A stretch of 64,000 nucleotides of DNA from NCBI RefSeq assembly GCF_024464185.1, contig NZ_JANHAU010000008.1, forward strand, positions 30,335 through 94,334. The letters run 5' to 3'. The notes beneath the pieces are model-generated. The model searched no databases, was not told the origin of the DNA, and saw nothing but the letters and a program-made list of their open reading frames with translations. Within the stretch, counting starts at the first letter, position 1. Every line of letters begins with the position of its first letter. This stretch comes from Haloarchaeobius salinus. GTDB lineage: Archaea; Halobacteriota; Halobacteria; Halobacteriales; Natrialbaceae. Positions 1 to 8,850 of this stretch are shown here, in pieces. The position numbers and the translations under genes were made by a program.

Positions 1-223
1 CGCCGGACGCGACAGCACGTCGCCATCCCAGTAGAGGCGCGACCGGACGTTCTCGATGGCATCACAGAAGCTGGTCGGGTTCCGGCCACCGTCAACGAAG
101 AAGAACCGAATCTCCTCGTCAGTCTCGACACTCGGACGGCAGCGCGAGAAAGTGATATCCCGGCGGCCCGGCCACCGTCGCCGCGACTACGAGCTGGCCG
201 GTGTCCCCGCGACGGCTGTCGTC
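1..223 (-). pseudogene. Frameshifted gene remnant downstream of the glutamate-cysteine ligase gene
   Basis: Protein-like sequence continues on the minus strand after the preceding gene's stop, but in two frames. The first gives DTGQLVVAATVAG and ends at TGA 119-121 after LALPSECRD. The second carries acidic, haloarchaeal-looking sequence (VETDEEIRFFFVDGG) and is still open at the window edge (RLYWDGDVLSRPA). Neither frame has an ATG or GTG start inside the window. A single frameshift near position 120 would join them into one plausible polypeptide. I do not recognise the family. Gene decay or a sequencing error are both possible. Confidence 0.3.
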
Positions 224-1324
224 TCAGGCCGGAGACATCGAATACCCCGGTTCCCTGTCGGCCAGCTTCTGGACGTCCGCTTTCAGTCGACCGGCCTGTT
301 GCAACCGTCGCGTTCGCGCCTCCGAGTCGCTGAGCTTTTGCGGCCCGGAGAGGCTGGACGAGAGTGGCTCGTACGCCGCGGTATCGAAGCCCAGATCCCG
401 GAGATACGAATCGACGTCCGGGGATTCGAGCCCGGATTCGATCGCTTCTCGGCTCAGTTCACGGAGAGCCTCGAACTCCGGGATCCGGATACGGTCCCTC
501 TCGATCGTCGGCGTTCCGTACTCGACCGAAGCCGTCTGTGTGTGCGAGACGAGGTTCTCGACGTCGGTCGCGAGTCGGATAATCTGGCTGGGGAGCGTGG
601 CGTCCGGGGCCCGCCACTCGACAGTCGGCTGGCACTCTCGAAGCCGGACTGGGTTCAACACCGTATCCTCGGGCGTGAACAGTTCCTCGACCGTCTCGGG
701 GGACACACCTCTTTCGGCAGCCAGCTGCTTGAACCGGTCGTACTTCTCGTCGACGCGATCGCGCCACTCCGCGAGGCTGTCCGCGTAGTCCCACAGGTCG
801 GTGTAACAGCGGAACTCGTCTCCACAGACCGTCCGGTATACGAGTGCGCGCGCCGAGTTTGGTCCGCGTATCCCGGTGTAGTAGGCCGAGGAACTCACCA
901 GCGCGAGTGCCGGGTCAAGCGCAGTCAGGAGGTTGAGCTGGTCGAGGACGTTCTCCTGCTCGAAGTGGATGTGCGTTCCGGCGCAGTTTTTCGCGCTTTG
1001 GACGCCGCTGCCGTAGATGGTCTCGAAGGCGCGGCCACGCTCGCAGTTCGCCGGGGCGTCCGACGTGGTCAACGGCGTACCGAGCGGAACGAGGCGTTTA
1101 CTGGCGCGCTCCGCGGCCAGGACCGCCGTCTGAAGCGTCGACTGAAGATCGCGTCGCAGGCCACGTTCGCTCGTGTGCGGTTCCGTCTTCACCTCGATGA
1201 GCGGGTCGATGAACTCGGGCTCTATCTGCCGGTGTGCTTCGGTTATGTCCGTCCCGTCACACAGTCGTCCCGCCTCGTCGACGACCCACAGTTCCAGTTC
1301 GACACCAATGCGTAGTGTGTACAT
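224..1324 (-). CDS. gshA: Glutamate-cysteine ligase family protein (GCS2-like)
   Basis: The 366-residue protein opens with MYTLRIGVELELWVVDE, the nucleotide and glutamate binding start typical of the GCS2/YbdK carboxylate-amine ligases. It carries GTHIHFEQ in the middle, the conserved His segment of this family. Haloarchaea use such an enzyme to make gamma-glutamylcysteine, their main low-molecular-weight thiol, by ATP-dependent joining of glutamate and cysteine in the cytoplasm. The start at 1324 is supported by a strong GGAGGT ribosome binding site six bases upstream, unusual in this largely leaderless genome. Haloarchaea carry paralogues of this family, so the exact substrate is inferred; the family call is firm. 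Confidence 0.75.
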   Translation of the reverse strand: MYTLRIGVELELWVVDEAGRLCDGTDITEAHRQIEPEFIDPLIEVKTEPHTSERGLRRDLQSTLQTAVLAAERASKRLVPLGTPLTTSDAPANCERGRAFETIYGSGVQSAKNCAGTHIHFEQENVLDQLNLLTALDPALALVSSSAYYTGIRGPNSARALVYRTVCGDEFRCYTDLWDYADSLAEWRDRVDEKYDRFKQLAAERGVSPETVEELFTPEDTVLNPVRLRECQPTVEWRAPDATLPSQIIRLATDVENLVSHTQTASVEYGTPTIERDRIRIPEFEALRELSREAIESGLESPDVDSYLRDLGFDTAAYEPLSSSLSGPQKLSDSEARTRRLQQAGRLKADVQKLADREPGYSMSPA

Positions 1325-1632
1325 GAATTACCTCCTCGCCGCCTGGGTCGCCTCGTTGGCACCCATGAGACGAAAGAATAGTCGCTGGCCTTATCTAGAT
1401 GTGACATATTCACACAGACTGGGACTGTTGCTCACACACCGTGTTTTTGATTAAGCGAATAACGCGATCGGTACACGATAGTCGCCATTGAAACTCATTG
1501 CACACCGGCTCGCGAGAGGTCGGTCGGAACCGGGCGACTGCGCCCGGTTCTGACTGCCAGCATGCGAGTGGTGTGTAAAGTATTCCACGAACAGCGGTTC
1601 GAGACCGGGGTCGTCCGGCGGACCACGTCCAT
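1325..1632. other. Intergenic stretch between gshA-like gene and AI-2E transporter
   Basis: No convincing gene is present. The end next to 1324 carries the ribosome binding site and an AT-richer stretch (about 1385-1460) that should hold the promoter of the minus-strand ligase gene. A strong hairpin lies at 1527-1550 and is listed separately. Confidence 0.5.
1527..1550 (-). terminator. GC-rich hairpin between two minus-strand genes
   Basis: GAACCGGGCG, loop ACTG, CGCCCGGTTC: a perfect 10-bp stem with a 4-nt loop, 83 bases beyond the stop of the AI-2E transporter gene. No clean U-tract follows on either strand, so termination is inferred from position. It could instead stabilise a 3' end. Confidence 0.4.
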
Positions 1633-2679
1633 TCAGGCGGTCGAAGCGTCCGATCCGAGGAGGACCGGGAAGATATCTCGGTAAAAGTGGATGAAGACGA
1701 CCAGTACGACGGGGGCGAGGAATATCCCGTACCAGCCGAATGCCACTGCACCGAGCACGTACGTCATGAGCATCAGTCCCATGTTGAGTTCGCCCTTCGA
1801 GACGTACGACCGGATGAACATGTCGGGGATGATGTCGACCATTACCAGCGTCACCAGGAAGAAAACCACCGGGAACCAGAGGGGGCCCCCGTCACCTGCC
1901 ACACTTTGCCAGACGAGAAAGCCGGTGTAGGGGAAGTAGATGAGTTTCGTACCGATGGCCGGAATGAGGGTGGCCACACCGGTCAGGAGCCCCAGGAGGA
2001 TCGGGAATCGGACGCCCATCTCGGGCGGAGCGGCGACAGCCAGGCCGTAGAAGACACCGACGGCGATGAGACCGGTCGCCACGATCGTGATGAGGTTCCC
2101 CGTATAGATCGTCGTCAGGTCGTCATCCACATCCTCCATGAAGGTCACGGCGGCGGGCTGGTTCTCGAAGCTCCGCCGGAACCAGCGGGCTATCTTGTAA
2201 TCGTCACGCAAGAGGTAGAACGCGAGCGTGAAGATGACGAACAGACGCAGTAACCAGGCCACAGCCGCAGCACCGATCCCCTGCACCGTGGAGGCGTTGG
2301 TACGGAGGATATCGAGGACCCCTCGTCCGTCAGCCCCCGGAACGAGGTCGAGATAGGGCTCCAGCACCGTCCTGAACTGTTCGAGATCCGTGACCGCGAA
2401 CAGCCGGTCGACCTCGTGAACCCCGACGAATACCGCATACGCCAGGATGATGAGAACCGGCAACCCGACGGTCAGGAGCGTGAGTATCGCACTGAGGTTC
2501 GAATGACCACTCCGTTGGTCCACCCAACGGTAGATCGGTCGCGTCGCATAGTAGAGGAAGAAACCGACGACGACCGCACCGACGAACGAGTACAGGACGT
2601 ACGCTACCGCCACCGTTATCACCACACCGACGAGGATCCAGCCCACCGAATCGTGCCGGCCAGTCAGCGGAGACACCAT
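1633..2679 (-). CDS. AI-2E family transporter (PerM/TqsA-like membrane protein)
   Basis: This 348-residue integral membrane protein has the family layout. Paired N-terminal helices (SVGWILVGVVITVAVAYVLYSF) are followed by a soluble loop (HEVDRLFAVTDLEQF...) and a C-terminal bundle with long hydrophobic runs and a conserved Gly/Pro-rich GLLTGVATLIPAIGT segment. The family exports or passes small molecules across the cytoplasmic membrane; in archaea the substrate is unknown and quorum-sensing roles should not be assumed. The ATG at 2679 is chosen because the open frame upstream to 2799 is Arg/Ser/Gly-rich and unlike a membrane protein N-terminus. A second, divergent member lies at 40303-41319. 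Confidence 0.85.
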   Translation of the reverse strand: MVSPLTGRHDSVGWILVGVVITVAVAYVLYSFVGAVVVGFFLYYATRPIYRWVDQRSGHSNLSAILTLLTVGLPVLIILAYAVFVGVHEVDRLFAVTDLEQFRTVLEPYLDLVPGADGRGVLDILRTNASTVQGIGAAAVAWLLRLFVIFTLAFYLLRDDYKIARWFRRSFENQPAAVTFMEDVDDDLTTIYTGNLITIVATGLIAVGVFYGLAVAAPPEMGVRFPILLGLLTGVATLIPAIGTKLIYFPYTGFLVWQSVAGDGGPLWFPVVFFLVTLVMVDIIPDMFIRSYVSKGELNMGLMLMTYVLGAVAFGWYGIFLAPVVLVVFIHFYRDIFPVLLGSDASTA

Positions 2680-2994
2680 CCGATTCAAACAACCTCCTGG
2701 ACGGAACCCGCTAGTGGGGTCAGTGGTTGCTCCCACTCTCTGCCGTTGTCGAATACCACCCGATCGGATTGAGGGTGGGCCAATAGCCGGTGTAGACATC
2801 GGGCCTCACCGTTCACTCGGACCTCGCGATACCGGTTCTGACCAACCGGTGACGTAGCGAGCGACGGAGAGCCACCATCACCGGATCGAGTAGCGTCCCA
2901 GACGAGAACCCCCCGGCTGTAGCCGGAGGATGTCGGCTCTGTGCCGGCTGGCGTCGTCTCCTCGTTCAGGAGAACCAGGGGAGGAGGCCCTTCT
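2680..2994. other. Intergenic stretch, no gene seen
   Basis: Open frames here have biased, Arg/Gly/Ser/Pro-rich translations without family resemblance. It presumably holds the promoter of the AI-2E transporter gene and the 3' end of the lipoprotein operon. I see no strong TATA element. Confidence 0.4.
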
Positions 2995-3459
2995 CTATAC
3001 ATAGCTGGCTGTAGCCTTGACCACGTAGTAGTCGATCTGGAACTCCTGCTCGTCGAAGGTTGTAGCCCACTGCCACGTCTCGCCAGTATCGAGGCGCTCG
3101 TGGCTGCTCTGTTCGCTCGCCGAGTCCAACAGTTCGTCCTCGCTCTCGTTCCTATCGTGGAGGGTCACCTCGACCACTACGTTCTGGAGCGGGCGGTCGC
3201 CCGTGTTCCTCGCGTCGCCCGCCACTACGAGCCCTTTCTGGCCCGCCCGCTGGAACGTGAACCCGTCGATGATGAGTTCCTCGGACTCCTGTGGTGTGAC
3301 TGTCCCGACCGGATCTTCGAAGGGGCCTGGATTCTCCGGCGCATTGCGCACGAGAGTTACCGAGACATCCGCCTCATCACCATCGGAGGCGGTACAGCCC
3401 GCGAGACTGACGGTTGCCGTTCCAACACCTACCGTCTGAATGAATTGTCTTCGCTTCAT
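2995..3459 (-). CDS. Tat-type lipoprotein with FxLYD-like domain
   Basis: The N-terminus MKRRQFIQTVGVGTATVSLAGC has a twin-arginine-like RRQF motif, a short hydrophobic core and a lipobox ending in Cys22, so the mature protein should be a lipid-anchored extracellular protein. The remaining ~130 residues are acidic and contain GLVVAGDARNTGDRPLQNVVVEVTLHD, the beta-sandwich pattern seen in FxLYD-type domains. Its ATG overlaps the stop of the upstream PrsW gene by four bases (ATGA), so the two are translationally coupled. It may present or protect a PrsW target at the membrane, but that is guesswork. Function unknown. Confidence 0.75.
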   Translation of the reverse strand: MKRRQFIQTVGVGTATVSLAGCTASDGDEADVSVTLVRNAPENPGPFEDPVGTVTPQESEELIIDGFTFQRAGQKGLVVAGDARNTGDRPLQNVVVEVTLHDRNESEDELLDSASEQSSHERLDTGETWQWATTFDEQEFQIDYYVVKATASYV

Positions 3460-4427
3460 TGTATTTGATGCGCGGCCTGGTAGGCATCTGTATACTGCTG
3501 GATTTTTCGGTAAAGCAGGTAGCCGAAGCCCCCCACGTACAGTACCACAAAGACGAAGAAGGCGAGAAGTTGTGGGAGGCCGGTCACGGCCTGGATCAGC
3601 CCGCTGCCGATTCCCACTGTGGTGTTGTAGGTCGCGTGGATCACCGCGGCGATGATGAGCCCTTTCACGATTATCGGACCGCGGTTCCCAGGGTTGAACT
3701 TCGCCAACCCGAGGTAGTAGCCCGCGAACGACGAGTAGATGACGTGCCCGGGCCCGGCTAACGCGCGGGTCGCAGTGATATCACCGCCGATACCGATCAG
3801 GTCCAGACCCAGAGACAGCCCGCCGACCTCTCCGACGACCCGACTGATGTAGATGGCGTTCTCGATGGTAGCGAACCCCAGTCCGGCGACAGCGCCGTAC
3901 ACTGCGCCGTCGATAACGGCGGCGAACCGGGCGTCGTTGTACGCATAGAGCCGTACAGCGAGCAGTTTCACCGACTCCTCCACGGGACCCACGACGATGT
4001 AGAAAAACAGCACCATCCCGATACCACCGAGCGCCGCGAAACCCGGCTGAAGCAAGCTATTGAGAACGGCAGCGAACCCCGCGGTGAGTACGCCAAGGAT
4101 GAAGGTAGCTGCGAGCAGCGATAGCGGTTCGCTGGTCGTTACATCACTGTACCAGACGTACCCCGCCAATGCCAGCGCGGGCAGGGCGGAGAGGAGCGTT
4201 AGTACGCCGAGTGAGGGATCGCTCAGAATACTGAGTCCACCGACGGCGAGGAATATCACTAGGGCGAGCAGGACCAGGAGAACCTGACCGGTCCGAACCG
4301 CCACCCAGTAGACCGCGACCGAGGCACTATCGAGGAGTGACCGCCGTTCCCACGATGCGATCCCGTAGAGGTCCTGCTCGTCGTCCGCGGCCTCGACAGG
4401 GTCCGTATCTTTTTCTGAGTCTTGCAT
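3456..4427 (-). CDS. prsW: PrsW family intramembrane metalloprotease
   Basis: This 323-residue multi-spanning protein starts with an acidic cytoplasmic tail. It shows the PrsW active-site series: VEESVK (EExxK) in one helix, FATIENAIY (EN) in the next, and later HVIYSS and HATYN histidines that complete the metal site. In Bacillus, PrsW starts regulated proteolysis of an anti-sigma factor; archaea lack that pathway, so targets here are unknown. It overlaps the downstream lipoprotein gene by 4 bp. A start at 4427 gives an N-terminus (MQDSEKDTDPVEAADDEQ) typical of haloarchaeal membrane proteins. Confidence 0.85.
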   Translation of the reverse strand: MQDSEKDTDPVEAADDEQDLYGIASWERRSLLDSASVAVYWVAVRTGQVLLVLLALVIFLAVGGLSILSDPSLGVLTLLSALPALALAGYVWYSDVTTSEPLSLLAATFILGVLTAGFAAVLNSLLQPGFAALGGIGMVLFFYIVVGPVEESVKLLAVRLYAYNDARFAAVIDGAVYGAVAGLGFATIENAIYISRVVGEVGGLSLGLDLIGIGGDITATRALAGPGHVIYSSFAGYYLGLAKFNPGNRGPIIVKGLIIAAVIHATYNTTVGIGSGLIQAVTGLPQLLAFFVFVVLYVGGFGYLLYRKIQQYTDAYQAAHQIQ

Positions 4428-4909
4428 GTGGTTTCTGTCAGAAAGTGGTTCGCTTTTTCAGCGAAGTAAAGAATGAACCTAGCAATCGATGCCTCACAGA
4501 CCCTTAGTTAGGTATGAACTCTGGACGAGCGTCAAACCACAGTTTGTCTCAGTTAATCAACTGTGAGGCCTGGAGTGACAGAACGACGTTCTCATACTAA
4601 CTACACGCTCTGTACGCACCTTTGGAAACGCTGCTGGCAGAACAAACCTCCGCTGGCGACAGAATGATTACTCGTAGACGGTAGGATGAGCTAGATATGT
4701 GCTCGAGGCCTTCTTCAAACGTCCGAAATCACGTGCGTAAGGTGGTGAACGATAGGCACATGTTTCTGACGGTGGCTTGTAGGACGAAGGTACCAAGCGC
4801 CCTACCGTCGAATTAGAGGGAGAACTGTTCCTTCGCCCGCTTCTTTCGGTGCCCTCAGAGGGTGTATTCGGTACGGGGATGGTCATTCCACCATCACTCA
4901 GGTGGCAGG
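4428..4909. other. Long intergenic stretch, no gene seen
   Basis: About 480 bases, more AT-rich than the surroundings. An imperfect structure CACAGTT...AACTGTG sits at about 4540-4566. Open frames in the right half give Ser/Pro/Arg-rich translations and are not credible. It separates the PrsW operon from the aspartoacylase-family gene and looks like neutral or decayed sequence. Confidence 0.4.
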
Positions 4910-5755
4910 TCACTTCTCTTCATCAAGCCACGCCTCCTTTGCGTCCTCGGCCGACTCACCGACCTTCCGACCACGGAAGCCGAATATCTCACCGTATCCC
5001 GACTGCGACATCAGGACCGGAACGAACGATTCGTCGGCGAGGAGAAACCCCTCCTCCGATTTTGCGTATGCTTCTCCCTCCTCAACTCGCTCGAAGTTCC
5101 GTGCGAGCAGTTCGTACGTTTCGTCCCCGGGCGGCTTCTCGATTTTGTCGAAAATCTCGAAGTAGTTCGTCACAGGAGCATGCATCGGAGGCTCCTCCGA
5201 GACCGCACCCTCGTTGTTGAGGAACGCCTGGATCAGCATCTCGGCTTTCGCGACCGAGTTCGGTTGCTGGACCTTCCCAGTCTCGATAGAGACGACCGGT
5301 CCAGTCGAACTGAACGCTCCGTCGACGACTGGCGTCTCATTGATAACATAGGCAATCGGGAGCTGTGAGACGATCTCAAGCGCGCGGGGCTTCCCCTCTG
5401 AGACGAATGCGACCGGCTCGGGGGTCGCATGGGTCGTATGGAAAGAGATGGTATCGCAGTCGGCCGTCTCCGCCACGAGTTGGGCGGCGAGGCGCCGCTC
5501 ACGGTCGTTGGCTTTCGGGTCACCCGGGAACACCCTGTTCATGTCCACGTCGAGAAAGCGGCGATGCAAGATAGACGCCGGCGGATTCGCGACGATGAAC
5601 TTTACGGCCCGCTCAAATTCGGGCGACGGCTTGAGGATACGCTGGATCGCGCGGGCGCCTGTCGGTTCGTCTCCGTGCATGTTGCAGACCACAGCGAGAT
5701 CCGCGTCGCCCGGGCCGAATTCCACAACGTCAGGGGCAATATCCTGGTCGAACAT
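4910..5755 (-). CDS. Succinylglutamate desuccinylase/aspartoacylase family protein
   Basis: The 281-residue protein carries the zinc site of the M14-like AstE/AspA family: CNMHGDEPTG near residue 26 supplies His and Glu ligands, DMNRVFPGD matches the substrate-binding N-R pair, and SFHTTHA supplies the third ligand region. These enzymes hydrolyse N-acyl amino acids such as N-acetylaspartate or N-succinylglutamate in the cytoplasm. No signal peptide is seen. Length fits the family. The gene stands alone, so the acyl amino acid used cannot be read from context. The C-terminal half (SEEPPMHAPVTNYFEIFDKI) is the beta-domain typical of aspartoacylases. Confidence 0.85.
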   Translation of the reverse strand: MFDQDIAPDVVEFGPGDADLAVVCNMHGDEPTGARAIQRILKPSPEFERAVKFIVANPPASILHRRFLDVDMNRVFPGDPKANDRERRLAAQLVAETADCDTISFHTTHATPEPVAFVSEGKPRALEIVSQLPIAYVINETPVVDGAFSSTGPVVSIETGKVQQPNSVAKAEMLIQAFLNNEGAVSEEPPMHAPVTNYFEIFDKIEKPPGDETYELLARNFERVEEGEAYAKSEEGFLLADESFVPVLMSQSGYGEIFGFRGRKVGESAEDAKEAWLDEEK

Positions 5756-5969
5756 GTAGTCGATAATAGACTCTACATGCGTAAAGTCCCCCCGCCAGTT
5801 GGATCGTTCAAAGCGGTGCCAACGATGAATACGCGCCCTGTATCTTGTACGCCAGTTTTATAATAAACTGGAGGTTTCAATAAATGCAACATTTACTGAT
5901 TGGGATGTGGGATGCTTGGACGCCCAGCAGTACAACGCGCAAGCACTCTGACACCCAAGAAGACATTTG

Positions 5970-6371
5970 ATGACTGATACTCCCTCACGCCGCCAGGTCG
6001 TTGCGACGATAGCCCAGGTTGGGCTGGTTGTTGGGAGCGGCTGTCTGACGCTCAGCCCCACAGTCACGATGGAGACGACCGAGTCGGCAATGGTCGAGCA
6101 ACTCTCGGTGACCGAGCTCTGAGTCAGCAGGAGTGTCGCGACGACGGTGACGTTGACGCCGGCAGCAACCACGACGACTGGCGTCATGAAACTCGTCGTG
6201 TTCGCCGAACGTCGCAGTACGTTCGACTCGACGACGGTAGAGAGTGGGCAGAGGAGTGTGACGATGTATCTCCCCACAAAGCAGAACGCAACGCTCACCG
6301 CAGTGAGTGCAGTCAATGGGATTGTCGTGGAAAGACGTACGCTCGCTATCGGTGGGAACGAACTCTTCTAA
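5970..6371 (+). pseudogene. Lipoprotein gene interrupted by an in-frame TGA
   Basis: ATG at 5970 opens a small Tat-lipoprotein: TPSRRQVVATIAQVG, then a lipobox with GSGC. The frame hits TGA at 6120-6122 after LSVTEL but continues, same frame and same character, for another 82 codons (SVATTVTLTPAATTTTGVM, ending GGNELF) to TAA. Read through, it would be a ~133-residue lipoprotein with a Thr/Val-rich beta-rich C-terminal domain, a common haloarchaeal design. A nonsense mutation is the simplest explanation; a sequencing error is possible. The two halves could also be expressed separately, but the second lacks a signal peptide. Confidence 0.55.
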
Positions 6372-6478
6372 ACTCGAAGCTGCGGGTGCACTCTGTCGAG
6401 ATGATAACGGTTGGACCAGTCAGTGCGCCACGGTTATAGACCCACAGGATTACACGTGCGTAGCCCGTAATACGAGTG

Positions 6479-6709
6479 ATGGCCAACAGAAGTCCGGTGA
6501 AACGACTGAAACAGAATCGATGGATGACAGTGAATATCGCATCCATACTCGTGCAGGCCGGCTTCGCACTCTGGCGGGGGAACAAGAACCGCGCTGCACT
6601 CCTCCTCGGAACAGCAATGATCGCTTCTCGTTATCGGAGACTCTCGTACATTATACAGGGGGCGATCACAGCAAATGATATTCGCAAGAAGTTCACCGCC
6701 AGTCAGTAG
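6479..6709 (+). CDS. Small basic membrane-associated protein, unknown function
   Basis: A 76-residue protein beginning MANRSPVKRLKQNRWMTVNIA, with a hydrophobic stretch (IASILVQAGFALW and AALLLGTAMIA) bracketed by basic residues. It suggests one or two membrane helices with positive cytoplasmic ends. A GTG three bases earlier is an alternative start. I do not recognise a family. It sits inside a region of decayed genes, so it may itself be a remnant, but composition and hydrophobic pattern favour it over the antisense frame. Confidence 0.4.
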   Translation: MANRSPVKRLKQNRWMTVNIASILVQAGFALWRGNKNRAALLLGTAMIASRYRRLSYIIQGAITANDIRKKFTASQ

Positions 6710-7030
6710 TATTGACTGTCTTTCCCCGTTTCACATTGGAGAGGGACTCGAAGCAATTAGAAAGGGTACACGAAGGTATCCATAGCTGGTCCGGCCGGAC
6801 TCTCACTGGTGTCTCGGTCTCCGCTTGGAAGCTGTTCTGGACTGTGTCGACGGGTGTGAGATTTACGAGAGCGCTTACTGGGGCTTGCAGACGAATCTGG
6901 GGTTCCGTGAGAACCTCGCTGCCAACGAGTGCGCTCGTGGATTCAATACGAGTCGGCACGTGAGCGGACGCCGTTAGGGCACGCCCATCGCGACCAGATT
7001 CGCGATTCCTAAGTGTCAGAGAATCGTGTG
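6710..7030. other. Intergenic stretch with no convincing gene
   Basis: Open frames of 80-90 codons exist on both strands here, but neither shows haloarchaeal acidity, a motif or a clear start context. The region probably belongs to the same patch of eroded DNA that holds the interrupted lipoprotein and the truncated integrase. Confidence 0.35.
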
Positions 7031-7180
7031 ATGTACCGACAGGCAGTCAACAGCCTCCTGAACGAGATCGCGGAAACAGAGCAGTACAACAAGATCGCCT
7101 GTCTGGCGGCCGATCCGAAGCAGTTTCTGTTCACTGGTTCGTCCGAGAAGACGCATTACAGGTTCCTATACCCGCTGTAG
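7031..7180 (+). CDS. Short open frame, possibly a gene fragment
   Basis: ATG at 7031 reads 49 codons to TAG (MYRQAVNSLLNEIAETEQYN, ending RFLYPL). Composition is reasonable for protein, and the segment looks like the inside of a larger domain rather than a complete small protein. No family is recognised. It lies in a patch of broken genes, so a decayed fragment is at least as likely as a functional small gene. Confidence 0.25.
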   Translation: MYRQAVNSLLNEIAETEQYNKIACLAADPKQFLFTGSSEKTHYRFLYPL

Positions 7181-7439
7181 TCCCACCTCCCACAGCCACC
7201 CGATTTAATATAGTAATATGTGATTTATAGATTCTCCATCTGCCAGAAATCGGTCGGGAGACCCTCTAGAAGGGCGGAGATCGGCGTTCCAGAATCGAGA
7301 GTAGATTGGGTATGATTAGTATAGTAATCACGACCACTTTACAGTACCCCGTCGCCGTCGAGGAAGCGCGAATGCTGCAAGCGCCTCACAACGGCGCTTC
7401 CCCGGGGGGTAGAGGCACCGAGACCGGGGCCGAAGAACG
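7181..7439. other. Intergenic stretch before the truncated integrase
   Basis: No gene is seen. The left part is AT-rich (taatatagtaatatgtgatttatag near 7206-7230). The right part becomes GC-rich approaching the integrase remnant. No tRNA gene or obvious attachment-site duplication is visible. Confidence 0.3.
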
Positions 7440-7847
7440 GTGGACAGCCGGTGGATGCCCGACCGACCGCTTTCGACGCCACTCGACGACAGCTTCGAGC
7501 GCTACCCCCAGGACAAGGGGAAAGGCCGCAGTGGCGATGGCGGGAACTACCGACGAAACGCTGCACACGAGCTCGAGCGGTTCGTCAAGTGGGCCGCCGG
7601 CGACCGCGGCGCCGACGACTGGACCGCGATCTTCCCCGACGACGTCGACAGCGAGCCGACCTTCGACGACCTCGATGAACACGTGTTCCGGGAGTACACC
7701 CGGCATCTCGGTGGATATCAAGGACTCAAGCAGAACACGGTACAAACCTATTTCTGCTATATCTCTGCGTGGTGCGGGTGGTGTGTCAACGAGGGCTATC
7801 TCGAGGCACATTACTTCGGATTCCCTGTCCGAACCACGCTTCCTTGA
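7440..7847 (+). pseudogene. Truncated tyrosine recombinase (integrase N-terminal domain only)
   Basis: The 135 codons encode the SAM-like core-binding domain of haloarchaeal XerD/phage-type integrases (ERFVKWAAGDRGADDWTAI, DDLDEHVFREYTRHLGG, KQNTVQTYFCYISAWCGWC, NEGYLEAHY). Family similarity breaks off right after EAHY (about 7812); the last ten codons look unrelated and then a stop follows. The catalytic domain with R-H-R-Y residues is missing entirely, so it cannot recombine DNA. This is the left-over of an integrated element whose remainder has been deleted. GTG 7440 is the nominal start. Confidence 0.65.
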
Positions 7848-7894
7848 ATATGTTCGGAGGACCACCCATGCGACTCGAGGCCATACGATGATCT

Positions 7895-8515
7895 ATGCCC
7901 GGGTTCCCATCTCCGTTCGGAGGCGAGGACGGCGGTCTCTTTGATTCCGACGATGAGTTCGTCCCCGATAACGTCCCGACGCCAGGGCCGTTTCTCGACG
8001 GGCAAGACGTCCTCGCCGGGTCGGACCACGTCATGTTCCACAGATTGACGCATGAACTCTTCGAGGAGCGGAAGGTGTACGATATGACGTTCAACTACAA
8101 CCTCGCACGGTTGAACCTCGATACACGCCATCCCGGCGCAGGCTATCGGTATGCGGTGGAGTCGTCCGATGCCGACGACGCCATCGACGCCGACGACATC
8201 GAGACCGTACTGCGAGCCGAATTCACCCCCACGACACCGTTCTGTCCGCAGACGCACACCCTGACAATCGGATCGTTCAGGGCCTGGAACGGCCTGTCGG
8301 ATCGTCACGAGTACGACCTCGTTCGCGTCAGGGCAGCGCCAATGCACCACCAGAGTGAAACGATCAACGAACAGCTCGTGGAACTCGAAACGACGTTCCT
8401 CGAGGAGGGCGACCCCGAAGCAGCACCGACCGAAGCCCGCGAGGTCGGCTCGAACCCGATGGAGCGCGCGATGAAGGAAGAGGGGACCAGTCGCGGTCCC
8501 CAGGCACCGTTCTGA
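7895..8515 (+). CDS. Uncharacterised acidic haloarchaeal protein
   Basis: A 206-residue soluble acidic protein (MPGFPSPFGGEDGGLFDSDD...). The middle contains ESSDADDAIDADDIETVLRA and then TPTTPFCPQTHTLTIG. The latter recalls the PFCP segment of MIP18/PaaD-like iron-sulfur assembly proteins, but the match is short and I would not assign that function. A C-terminal helical stretch (HHQSETINEQLVELETTFLEEG) follows. It starts about 50 bases after the truncated integrase and may have belonged to the same element, or be the gene against which the element was cut. Confidence 0.6.
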   Translation: MPGFPSPFGGEDGGLFDSDDEFVPDNVPTPGPFLDGQDVLAGSDHVMFHRLTHELFEERKVYDMTFNYNLARLNLDTRHPGAGYRYAVESSDADDAIDADDIETVLRAEFTPTTPFCPQTHTLTIGSFRAWNGLSDRHEYDLVRVRAAPMHHQSETINEQLVELETTFLEEGDPEAAPTEAREVGSNPMERAMKEEGTSRGPQAPF

Positions 8516-8850
8516 GACGGAGGCGAGTGTAGCGGTCCCCACATCGAGTCCAGTTGCACGACGCCGGGAACCACCTGGACATCCTCACGAGAAGTGCGAT
8601 GGTACCGACGGCTAGGTGTGACCTCCTCCTCACCGTATACGGCGAGGCTTCCCGTCCCGCAGTTGGGATCGATCAGTGCCGTCAGATGGGGCAGGACTCC
8701 GATGGCTGTCGCTTCGCGTGGCGAATTCAGCAGAACATAGCAGGGACGTGTATTGGACGACAGGTCGCGAAGCTGGTTTCATGAGTGCCGACCTATACGA
8801 AGACGCGGGAGTTCGATGCGAGGCCGGTGCCAGCGCGACGGACTAGCCGC
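8516..8850. other. Intergenic stretch between two convergent genes
   Basis: About 335 bases between the ends of the plus-strand unknown gene and the minus-strand coxA-like gene. No gene, strong hairpin or repeat is seen. Confidence 0.4.

Noticed and set aside
1633..2679. Quorum-sensing AI-2 exporter
   Set aside because: The family name is historical; no luxS or AI-2 pathway gene is visible, so only the family is stated.
4668..4913. 81-residue minus-strand protein
   Set aside because: Ser/Pro/Arg-rich composition, no motif, and it overlaps the end of the aspartoacylase-family gene.
7895..8515. MIP18/PaaD-like iron-sulfur assembly factor
   Set aside because: Only a short PFCP-like segment agrees; the rest does not follow the family, so it stays uncharacterised.
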